Origin: UBA6059 sp040219045
GTDB lineage: Bacteria > Bacteroidota > Bacteroidia > Cytophagales > Cyclobacteriaceae
Assembly (NCBI GenBank): GCA_965229505.1
Contig: OZ245881.1
Span: 1,674,001-1,738,000 of the forward strand
Length of the DNA: 64,000 bases
Reading direction: 5' to 3'
The position numbers were made by a program, and so were the translations under genes. Below are positions 50,702 to 58,495 of the stretch, in pieces (positions within the stretch are counted from its first letter, which is position 1; each line of letters begins with the position of its first letter). The notes beneath the pieces are model-generated. The model was not told the origin of the DNA. It ran no database searches and saw only the letters and a list, made by a program, of their open reading frames with translations.

Positions 50702-51904
50702 CTAGACTCTCTCTACAATTGTCGCTACACCCATACCTCCACCGATGCAGAGGGCCGCAGCACCTACTTCTTTGTCCTGAGCCTCGAGTTCGTCGAGTAC
50801 TGTACCCAGAATAATGTTACCAGTCGCACCAAGGGGATGACCCATTGCGATAGCACCGCCGTTGACATTAAGCTTATCCTGATCAATTGGTACATCATCC
50901 AGAAAGCGCATGATCATACCTGCAAAAGCCTCATTCACTTCATATAAGTCAACATCATTTTTGTCCATGCCTGCTTTCTTAAGGGCCTTATGCGTAGCTG
51001 GGCCAGGACCTGTCAGCATGATAGTAGGCTCTGTTCCTACGACAGAAAAGGCCTTCACCTTCGCGCGAGGAGTAAGGCCGAGCGCTTCACCCATTTCTTT
51101 TGATCCCATCAACATAAGTGCTGCTCCATCCACTATCGCCGAGGAGTTACCCGGATGGTGCACATGATTAATTTTCTCGAGTTCGGGGTATTTTTGTAGC
51201 GCTACATTATCAAAACCACCCATAGCACCCATCATCTCAAAGGATGGGTTGAGACCTGCGAGGATCTCTTTGGTCGTTCCAGGTCGGACATTTTCATCTC
51301 TATCGAGAATAGTGAAACCGTTAATGTCCTTAACAGGAATAATGGATTTAGCGAATGCTCCCTTTTCCCAGGCCTTGGCAGCTCGATCCTGAGACTGTAC
51401 GGCATACTGATCGAGCATGTCTCTACTATAACCCCACTTGGTGGCAATCAAATCAGCTGAGATACCCTGAGGAACAAAGTACTGATCGAAAGACACAGCC
51501 GGATCCATGAAAATGGAACCTCCGTCACTGCCCATCTGCACGCGTGACATGGATTCAACACCGCCCGCAATCATTAGGTCAATCTGACCAGACATGATTT
51601 TTGCCGCTGCAATATTGAAGGCCTCCAGGCCTGAAGCGCAGAAGCGGTTGATAGTCATACCAGAAACCTGGTTGTCATAACCTGCCTGCTGAACAGCTGT
51701 CTTAGCGATATTTCCTCCTTGCTCCATTACCTGCGTGACACAGCCAAGGATCAAGTCTTCTACCTGACTGGTATCCAGGTCGTTTCTTTCTTTTAGCGCT
51801 TTGAGTAGCGTAACCACCAGCTGTGTAGGAGTCACCTCCCACATCGAGCCTTTGCGCTTGCCGCGGGGTGTACGTACCGCGTCAAATATGTATGCATCTG
51901 CCAT
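50702..51904 (-). CDS. fadA: Acetyl-CoA C-acyltransferase (thiolase)
   Basis: 400 aa. Cleaves 3-ketoacyl-CoA with CoA, the last step of beta-oxidation. Thiolase signatures: NRFCASGLEAFN with the nucleophilic Cys, VNGGAIAMGHPLGATGN with the catalytic His, and CIGGGMGVATI with the second Cys. The N-terminus (DAVRTPRGKRKGSMWEVTP) is normal. It is a member of the fad operon. A second, different thiolase is cut by the right edge of the window. Confidence 0.96.
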   Translation of the reverse strand: MADAYIFDAVRTPRGKRKGSMWEVTPTQLVVTLLKALKERNDLDTSQVEDLILGCVTQVMEQGGNIAKTAVQQAGYDNQVSGMTINRFCASGLEAFNIAAAKIMSGQIDLMIAGGVESMSRVQMGSDGGSIFMDPAVSFDQYFVPQGISADLIATKWGYSRDMLDQYAVQSQDRAAKAWEKGAFAKSIIPVKDINGFTILDRDENVRPGTTKEILAGLNPSFEMMGAMGGFDNVALQKYPELEKINHVHHPGNSSAIVDGAALMLMGSKEMGEALGLTPRAKVKAFSVVGTEPTIMLTGPGPATHKALKKAGMDKNDVDLYEVNEAFAGMIMRFLDDVPIDQDKLNVNGGAIAMGHPLGATGNIILGTVLDELEAQDKEVGAAALCIGGGMGVATIVERV

Positions 51905-51996
51905 TGTTAATGTGTTTATTCTTTTGTGTAATTAATTCTTTGCTGATATCGGTTGGCTATGCGCATTGTCCCGAAGCGCATTGCGTATAGGTTAAC

Positions 51997-52521
51997 TTAG
52001 TTGCCGGCTTTTTTATTTTTCTTTAGTTCGTCCACTTGGTTTTGAAGCCGTTCTCCCCAAAAGTCAAATTGTCGATAGAATTCTAAACAGTCTTGAATAG
52101 TCTCAAGTCCATTTAGTTTCGGTAGAATATCGTTCTCAAAATCATTTTTAAGTTCATTTTTAAAGTCGTCAAGGTCGGTCTTGTCAGTCAATAAATACCC
52201 AAGCCAACTGTCCTGTCGATACTTGTGCTTGTTCCGTTTGTCCGATAGGTATGCATCTTCTCGTAATTCCGTTGCTACGTCAAAATAGGTCGCCTTTTTC
52301 TTGTTAGGGTCGCTCAGATTCTCGGTTAATCCAACTCCGATATTGAAGCAAAAGCTTAATTCTTCTTTACTGTTCCATTGTGAGTTTTGAAGATTGATAA
52401 CGACAAAGAAGTCATCATTAATTTTCCACCAGGTTTGTGCTGAAGTCCGAAAACCTTCTTCTTTGAGTTTCGGCTTCAAGTAAGTCTTTATGAATTCTAT
52501 CTGTTTGTCTTTAGCAGTCAT
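51997..52521 (-). CDS. DUF4304 protein inside the fad operon
   Basis: 174 aa. Opens with IEFIKTYLKPKLKEEGFRTSAQTWWKINDDFFVVINLQNSQW and continues with FCFNIGVGL, the layout of DUF4304, a small family of unknown function scattered through many bacteria. It is charged, cytoplasmic, with no metabolic motif. It lies 18 bases after the acyl-CoA dehydrogenase stop and 92 bases before the thiolase, and appears more AT-rich than its neighbours. It looks like a late insertion into the operon; it may be unrelated to fatty-acid oxidation. Confidence 0.82.
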   Translation of the reverse strand: MTAKDKQIEFIKTYLKPKLKEEGFRTSAQTWWKINDDFFVVINLQNSQWNSKEELSFCFNIGVGLTENLSDPNKKKATYFDVATELREDAYLSDKRNKHKYRQDSWLGYLLTDKTDLDDFKNELKNDFENDILPKLNGLETIQDCLEFYRQFDFWGERLQNQVDELKKNKKAGN

Positions 52522-52539
52522 CTTTGCAGCTAACGGTTG

Positions 52540-54099
52540 CTAAAACAACCGATGGAAGAGCTTGGAAAACTTCAACATCTCGCCAATGTTGCTGATTTTG
52601 ATTTTGCCCATCATCACAGCCATTTCTGGATTTCGTTTGCCCAGTTCTATTTCTTCATAGACAGTATCCTTCGTAGCTACCGTACATGTTGCATCTCCCT
52701 CGTGACCTTCCTTGACCTTGCATTCTCCGTTACCGATGACAGCTGTAAACTGACCGCCGTTGTTTCCTGCAATGTCAAAGTGGAATATGGCTTCAAAATC
52801 TCCTGCCTTCTCAGGTCTGAACCTTGATTCCAATGATCTGATGATTTCCTTAGCTACTTCTGGTTTCTTATCCATAACTGGTGCTGCTTTTGTTTCCTGT
52901 TTATTTGTTTGTGCTTTCGGCTTATGGTCTTCCTTGTATGCTGAGTCGTAGTTGGTATCATCAATGACCGTCTTGGAAATAATCTCACGCATGATCTCGG
53001 AAGTGCCTCCTACAATCGTACCGACTCTCGCATCACGGTACATTCTTTCAATAGTAAAGTCCTGCATGTAGCCATAGCCACCGAACATCTGAAGACATTC
53101 ATCTGCTACCTTCTTACCGAGCTCAGAGCCTAGCAGTTTGGCCATAGAGCATTGCTTGACAGCAAACTCGCCTTGCTGATGTAGCCAGGCGGTATGATGG
53201 ACAAACTGCTTCAATGATTCGGTCTCAGCCGCTAAGTCAGCAATCTTATGTCGAAGTGCCTGGAACTTGGCGATAGGTCGGCCGAATGCCTCACGCTCTT
53301 TCATGTACCCAAGAGTCGTTTCCAGCGTGTCTTCACACCCACCGACCGCCATGATAGCACCCACAAGCCGCTCTAGCTGAAAACTATCCATGATGTAGTA
53401 GAAGCCACGACCTTCTTGTCCGATCAGATTCGAAGCAGGCACTCTTACGTTTTCAAAGAAAAGCTCCCCTGTATCGGAGCTATGCCAGCCCATCTTCTTG
53501 AGCTTATTAGTAGTGAAGCCAGGAGTATTCTTATCAATCACCATCAGGCTAATACCGCCTACACCAGCATCCGGATCAGTCACCACGGCTGTCGTAACAA
53601 AGTCTGAATAGACACCATTGGTGATAAAAGTCTTTGACCCATTGACGATATAATGGTCGCCCTCTTTGACCGCCCTGGTTTTGATGCCCGCTACATTAGA
53701 GCCGGCATGTGGCTCTGAAATCGCCAAGGCGGCAATCATATCACCTGCAATTGCGGGCTTGAGATATTTCTCTTTTAGTTCTTCCGAACCCGCCTCCGAG
53801 ATATGCGCTGTAGCCATGTACTGGTGAACACTTACTGCTGCAGGTAGACCGGCTGCACCGCATCTGGCAAGTTCCTCGACAAAAGCTACTGAATAGAAGA
53901 AATCCGCTTCACTTCCCCCGTATTTCTCCGGGTAGTTGAGGCCCAGGAAACCAAGGTCTCCCATTTTCTTCCAGACAGCTCTGGGGATTTGCTCTTGCTT
54001 CTCCCATTCCTCGATATGAGGCCTTACCTCTCTATCGACAAAGTCCTTGACCGACTGCCGGAAAAGGACGTGATCTTCATTGAAATACGGTGATTTCAT
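52540..54099 (-). CDS. Acyl-CoA dehydrogenase (IVD/LCAD-type active site) with C-terminal SCP2 domain
   Basis: 519 aa. The acyl-CoA dehydrogenase part (about 1-385) has FAD/substrate motifs (ALAISEPHAGSNVAGI, YIVNGSKTFITNG, GGYGYMQDFTIERMYRDARV). At the usual catalytic-Glu loop it reads TIVGGTSEI, without the Glu; instead Glu243 in SFQLERLVGAI sits where isovaleryl- and long-chain enzymes keep theirs. After a Lys/Gln-rich linker (about 390-415), residues about 420-519 form an SCP2 domain similar to the one on the AMACR gene (SRFRPEKAGDFEAIFHFDI, MAVMMGKIKISNIGEMLKFSKLF). So the fusion probably oxidises long or branched acyl-CoAs. It is in the fad operon. Confidence 0.93.
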   Translation of the reverse strand: MKSPYFNEDHVLFRQSVKDFVDREVRPHIEEWEKQEQIPRAVWKKMGDLGFLGLNYPEKYGGSEADFFYSVAFVEELARCGAAGLPAAVSVHQYMATAHISEAGSEELKEKYLKPAIAGDMIAALAISEPHAGSNVAGIKTRAVKEGDHYIVNGSKTFITNGVYSDFVTTAVVTDPDAGVGGISLMVIDKNTPGFTTNKLKKMGWHSSDTGELFFENVRVPASNLIGQEGRGFYYIMDSFQLERLVGAIMAVGGCEDTLETTLGYMKEREAFGRPIAKFQALRHKIADLAAETESLKQFVHHTAWLHQQGEFAVKQCSMAKLLGSELGKKVADECLQMFGGYGYMQDFTIERMYRDARVGTIVGGTSEIMREIISKTVIDDTNYDSAYKEDHKPKAQTNKQETKAAPVMDKKPEVAKEIIRSLESRFRPEKAGDFEAIFHFDIAGNNGGQFTAVIGNGECKVKEGHEGDATCTVATKDTVYEEIELGKRNPEMAVMMGKIKISNIGEMLKFSKLFHRLF

Positions 54100-54137
54100 A
54101 TATCTGAATTTTGCCTACTTTGTCATTCTAGATTGAC

Positions 54138-54200
54138 TGTCACCTTAAGAATCTCGAAATGTCTATTTGATTTAGATTTCGACAAGCTCAATCTGACAAG
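54138..54200. repeat. Paired-arm inverted repeat, locus 3, inside the fad operon
   Basis: Left arm TGTCACCTTAAGAATCTCGA.. (about 54138-54158) and right arm TTCGACAAGCTCAATCTGAC.. (about 54178-54198) are related to the arms at 40613-40715 and 41152-41245. It lies in the 135-base gap between the two dehydrogenase genes and could form a hairpin that affects mRNA balance. Confidence 0.6.
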
Positions 54201-54234
54201 GACACTGCATGTGCACAAGCTTGACAAAGTAGGG

Positions 54235-56037
54235 TTAAGCGAAAATTTCAGTACGATCGGTAATCGTCAGCACCTCATCATCCATTAAGCGAGTCGCGAG
54301 ACCTTGCGTCTTTGGCATCTCATAATGGAACCAGTACTTCATCGTGTGTACTTTACTTTCGTAGAAGTCAAGCTCAGATCCTTGTGGGTTGTTGGTGATG
54401 ATTTCTTTCTTCGCTACTGCGGCTTGCTTCAGCCACTGCCATCCGATTGTGACAATACAGAAGAGATCCATGTACAAATTGGCATCTGCCAGGAATCGCT
54501 CATTGTCACCTTTTAATGCAAACTGTAATAGGTGTGAAGTTACCTGCCCCATTCTTTGTACCTCATTATCGAGTTGATCCGCGTACCGTTTAAGATCGTC
54601 ATGTGTCTTTGCCTCCGTGATGGTCATGCCGATCATCGATCTCAAATATTGTAAGCTTTTACCATTGGACTGTGTGACCTTTCTACCGAGAAGATCGAGT
54701 GATTGGATTCCGGTAGTGCCTTCATAAATAGTGGTAATTCTAATGTCTCTGTAGAACTGCTCTAGCTCAAAATCAGTAGTGAAGCCATAACCGCCAAATA
54801 CTTGAAGTGCATTACTTACACTTGTGATACCGTATTCACAAGGGAACGTCTTGGCAATTGGCGTTAGCAAATCTAACAGTAACGCATATTTGTGCTTTTC
54901 ATCTCCTGAAGTGGTATGAGAAAGGTCATGATACTTCGCACACTCCAATACCAGCGAAAGGCTCCCTTCAACAATCGCTTTTTGCATTAAAAGCATACGC
55001 TTCACATCAGGATGGTTGATGATCATCGTAGGCGGCTTCAGTGGGTCTTTCTCATTGAGCTTACGTCCCTGAGGTCGTTCGTTGGCGTACTCAAGCGCTG
55101 AGTAGTAGGCTGCTGATGCTATAGCAACGCCAGTCACTCCGACCATGATCCTGGCTTCATTCATCATCTGGAACATGTACGTCAAGCCCTTATTGGGCTG
55201 TCCCACGAGGTAACCTACGCAGTTGTCCTTCTCACCCATCACCATGTGACAGGCAGGCGCTGACTTCTGACCCATCTTATGGAAGATGCTTGCGGCTATT
55301 ATATCATTGGGTACCATTTTATCGTCTTCATTGCGAAGCTTGGGCACGACGAAAAGAGAAATCCCTTTTGTACCCGCTGGTGCTCCATCTATTCGCGCTA
55401 GCAAGAGGTGAATGATATTGTCTGCGTGCTGGTGATCACCAGATGTAATGAATATTTTTTGGCCTTTGATTTTGTAGCTGCCGTCAGATTGAGGTGTCGC
55501 ACTTGTCTTCATATCTGATAGTGAGCTGCCCGCATCTGGCTCGGTGAGGCACATGGTACCAGTGGACTTGCCAGCGTACATATTGGGCAAGTATTCATCC
55601 TTCAACTCCTGGGTGCCGAAAGACTCAATAAGATTAGCCGCTCCCTTGGTTAAGCCGACATAGGGATAAACGCCGTTATTTGCAGCCTGGAAAATAAAGC
55701 TGAAGCAGGACTCCAGGGTCGTAGGTGCCTGCATTCCACCTGAGTCAAGTGGGGCGTTGACACCTAGCCACCCACCTTCGCCCATTTCCTTGAGCCATGT
55801 GCCCACTTTGGGGTGCACTGTTACTTTGCCATCTTTTGCCTCTGGCTCTTCTCTGTCCATTGGCTTGAGCTGTGGATAAAGGTGGGTATCACCAATCTGC
55901 TGCGCTGTTTCCAGCATCATATCCATCGTCTCTTTGTCCATATGCGCAAATCGCTCATACTGGAGAAGCTCTTCTGCATTGTGAGTTTCATAGAGTAGAA
56001 ACTTCAGGTTGCGGGGGGAGTAATATTGCTTTGCCAT
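54235..56037 (-). CDS. Acyl-CoA dehydrogenase with extended C-terminal domain
   Basis: 600 aa, longer than the roughly 390 of a minimal enzyme. Opens with the Bacteroidota-typical YYSPRNLKFLLYETHNAEELLQYERF segment. Core motifs: GTMCLTEPDAGSSLSDMKT, KIKGQKIFITSGDHQ, GYGFTTDFELEQFYRDIRITTIYEGTTGIQ; the catalytic Glu439 is in IYEGT, the standard place. Residues about 460-600 are the C-terminal helical domain of the FadE-like long-chain group. FAD-dependent first step of beta-oxidation. Second gene in the operon, 69 bases after the hydratase/dehydrogenase copy 2. It probably handles straight-chain substrates, next to the branched-type paralog. Confidence 0.95.
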   Translation of the reverse strand: MAKQYYSPRNLKFLLYETHNAEELLQYERFAHMDKETMDMMLETAQQIGDTHLYPQLKPMDREEPEAKDGKVTVHPKVGTWLKEMGEGGWLGVNAPLDSGGMQAPTTLESCFSFIFQAANNGVYPYVGLTKGAANLIESFGTQELKDEYLPNMYAGKSTGTMCLTEPDAGSSLSDMKTSATPQSDGSYKIKGQKIFITSGDHQHADNIIHLLLARIDGAPAGTKGISLFVVPKLRNEDDKMVPNDIIAASIFHKMGQKSAPACHMVMGEKDNCVGYLVGQPNKGLTYMFQMMNEARIMVGVTGVAIASAAYYSALEYANERPQGRKLNEKDPLKPPTMIINHPDVKRMLLMQKAIVEGSLSLVLECAKYHDLSHTTSGDEKHKYALLLDLLTPIAKTFPCEYGITSVSNALQVFGGYGFTTDFELEQFYRDIRITTIYEGTTGIQSLDLLGRKVTQSNGKSLQYLRSMIGMTITEAKTHDDLKRYADQLDNEVQRMGQVTSHLLQFALKGDNERFLADANLYMDLFCIVTIGWQWLKQAAVAKKEIITNNPQGSELDFYESKVHTMKYWFHYEMPKTQGLATRLMDDEVLTITDRTEIFA

Positions 56038-56106
56038 ATCTTTTAAATAAAGTCTGTTTGTAAATCAGTATTGATTTTAGGTAGCTATGTTGCCATCAGC
56101 TGAATG

Positions 56107-58272
56107 CTAATTAGTTGGTCTAGGGGCTCCCTCGTTGTAAAATTTTTTATTCGTTTTTGCGTACTCATCGAGTATCGGTGCGGCTGTAAAGCGCTTACCT
56201 TTTGTCAAAAGTTCATTCATTTTATTGACGATTTCTTGAGCGCCAACAGCATCTACATACCTGAATGGACCACCTCTGAACGGTGGGAACCCAAGGCCAA
56301 ATACTGCGCCGATATCTCCATCTCTGGGCTCTTTGATGATTTGTTCTTCCAGACATAGTGCCGCTTCATTGATCATAATAAGTGACATGCGTTCCTGGAT
56401 TTCCTCATCGGAAAAAGTCTTTCGCTTTGAACCTCCAAAATACTCATAGATCTCTTCATTGGCTTTGCCGCGTACTTTCTTGCCTGTCTTATCATCGTAA
56501 TGCAAGAACCCCTTTTTATTCTTTCGGCCTTTGTAGCCAGCCTCCTCCAGGGCAGCCATGGCATTGGAGGATTCAGCACCTCGCTGATCGAAGAATGTCC
56601 GCAGTTCACCTCTATTGATATGCGCACCGACATCTATACCCACCTCATCCATGAGTGTGATTGGCCCTACCGGAAATCCGAATTTCTTCATGGCCCGGTC
56701 TAGCTGAAGAATGTCTGCACCTTCTTCAAGAAGTAAAAGCGCTTCATTCATGTAAGGCGCAAGTATCCTGGTGGTATAGAAACCAGGGCCATCTTTCACT
56801 ACGATGCATGTCTTGCCTTGCCTGATGCCTACCTCCAGCGCAGTAGCTGTTACCCAGTCTGCAGTCTTCTCTGTTACCACAATCTCCAAAAGTGGCATCT
56901 TCTGCACTGGAGAGAAATAATGCATTCCGATCACGTTCTCAGGTCGCTTAGCTTTATTGGCGATAGCCGAGATCGGTAGCGCTGAGGTATTACTGGCAAA
57001 GACGCATTGCTCACCAATAGCCGCTTCCGTCTCTTGGAGTACTTTATGCTTGAGGTCAAGATCTTCGAACACAGCTTCTATGACCATATCAGCTTTGTCA
57101 TATCCAGTGAAGTCAAGGCCGGTATGCACATTGCCAATTAATCGCTCTGCCTCAGCGCTAGGAATAGTCTTGTACTTTACCTTTTTAGAAAAAGCCTTCC
57201 AGATGTTCTTCTTTGCCTGTGTGAGCATGTCCAGGTTGATGTCTTTAAGTAAGACTTCCATACCATTGTTGACGCTCACTTCAGCGATACCCTCACCCAT
57301 GAGACCCGCTCCGAGCATCCCCAAAGTTTTGACAGGCTTCACCTGATCCTTCATTGGGTTTTTCTTCAAGGCATTCATACCGAAGAAGATATTGATGAGC
57401 TGCTTGCTCTCGGGGGTTTGCATCAATCCGTCAAACTTGGTGGACTCCTGCTCCCAGGCTTTTTCTCTGGGCTTGCCATAGCCATCCTTCACGGAAGCTA
57501 AGATTTGAAGTGGCGCAGGGTAGTTACCATAGGTGGAGCACATGACCATTTGACTGGCCTTATCAAAGATGATATTGCGAGTGACAGAGGTAGCTTCCAA
57601 CAATTTCTCTGTGGTGGTTCGCTTGTCTTTTCTTTTGAAATTTCCCGTTGCTATTTCAAGGGCAAATTTCTTAGCTGCCTCTAGTAGCTTGGGTTGATCA
57701 ACTAGTCTATCGACCAATCCCATCTTGTAGGCCCGATGTGCATAGATGTTCTTGCCTGTGAGCATCATATCTAGTGCTTTCTGCAAACCGATGAGTTTGG
57801 GAAGTCGGTAAGTGCCTCCCAAGCCAGGTAATAGGCCGAGCTTCACTTCCGGTAGGCCCAGCACCGTGGAGGAATGAGAGGTAGCTATGCGAGCAGCGCA
57901 TGCCAGTGAAATCTCAGTGCCCCCACCCATACACGCACCATGAATAGCAGACACAAAGGGCTTGGCGCAATCCTCGATTCTAGCAAACAGCTTGTGTCCA
58001 ACAACGGCCGTCGACTTAGCTTCACCTGGCCCCATCTTTAGAAACTCCTCGATATCAGCACCAGCCATGAAGCCTTTTTTCTTGCTGATCAACACTACAG
58101 CCTTGATGGCTGGGTCGGTCTCAATGGCGTCCAATATACCTTCAAAGTCACCGACCATACTTAGCGTGACCTTGTTCCATTCCTCGCCCTTGAGATCCAT
58201 CCAAAGAATGCCTACACCATCGGCTATCTCTAAGGACAGAAAGTCATTCTCAATAGCTACGTCAGTGTTCAT
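56107..58272 (-). CDS. fadJ: Multifunctional enoyl-CoA hydratase / 3-hydroxyacyl-CoA dehydrogenase, copy 2 (operon head)
   Basis: 721 aa. Hydratase domain (about 10-200): FMAGADIEEFLKMG, HGACMGGGTEISLACAARIA, GLPEVKLGLLPGLGGTYRLPK with the catalytic Glu. Dehydrogenase domain (about 315-700): GMLGAGLMGEGIAEVSVNNG (NAD fold), GMHYFSPVQKMPLLEIV with the catalytic His. Same architecture as the gene at 48109-50259 but clearly diverged in sequence, so the two probably differ in chain length or branching preference. It is the first gene of the fad operon. Two copies of TAGTATGCATGC lie 17 and 52 bases upstream of its start and may be repressor sites. Confidence 0.95.
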   Translation of the reverse strand: MNTDVAIENDFLSLEIADGVGILWMDLKGEEWNKVTLSMVGDFEGILDAIETDPAIKAVVLISKKKGFMAGADIEEFLKMGPGEAKSTAVVGHKLFARIEDCAKPFVSAIHGACMGGGTEISLACAARIATSHSSTVLGLPEVKLGLLPGLGGTYRLPKLIGLQKALDMMLTGKNIYAHRAYKMGLVDRLVDQPKLLEAAKKFALEIATGNFKRKDKRTTTEKLLEATSVTRNIIFDKASQMVMCSTYGNYPAPLQILASVKDGYGKPREKAWEQESTKFDGLMQTPESKQLINIFFGMNALKKNPMKDQVKPVKTLGMLGAGLMGEGIAEVSVNNGMEVLLKDINLDMLTQAKKNIWKAFSKKVKYKTIPSAEAERLIGNVHTGLDFTGYDKADMVIEAVFEDLDLKHKVLQETEAAIGEQCVFASNTSALPISAIANKAKRPENVIGMHYFSPVQKMPLLEIVVTEKTADWVTATALEVGIRQGKTCIVVKDGPGFYTTRILAPYMNEALLLLEEGADILQLDRAMKKFGFPVGPITLMDEVGIDVGAHINRGELRTFFDQRGAESSNAMAALEEAGYKGRKNKKGFLHYDDKTGKKVRGKANEEIYEYFGGSKRKTFSDEEIQERMSLIMINEAALCLEEQIIKEPRDGDIGAVFGLGFPPFRGGPFRYVDAVGAQEIVNKMNELLTKGKRFTAAPILDEYAKTNKKFYNEGAPRPTN

Positions 58273-58288
58273 ATCGTATAACTAAATT

Positions 58289-58335
58289 TAGTATGCATGC
58301 AGAGTATAAATATAGATTAAAAATAGTATGCATGC
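58289..58335 (-). promoter_or_regulatory. Two direct copies of TAGTATGCATGC upstream of the fad operon
   Basis: The 12-mer occurs at 58289-58300 and 58324-58335, 35 bases apart, and contains the self-complementary GCATGC. The first copy is 17 bases from the start of the first fad gene. A perfectly repeated 12-mer here is unlikely by chance. It is the kind of site a dimeric acyl-CoA-responsive repressor (TetR or FadR type) would use; the protein is not identified. Confidence 0.55.
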
Positions 58336-58495
58336 CGAATAAATGTGGAAATATGTACTTTGTCCCGCACAACTCTCGACCTATTGACAAATCCACAAAG
58401 AACACCTCGTTTCACTGATCAAAAGGTAATTCTACGATTGGATTTTCTATTGTGCCTGCTGATGCTTACATTCTAAGTCTTCAAAACGAAGGAAT

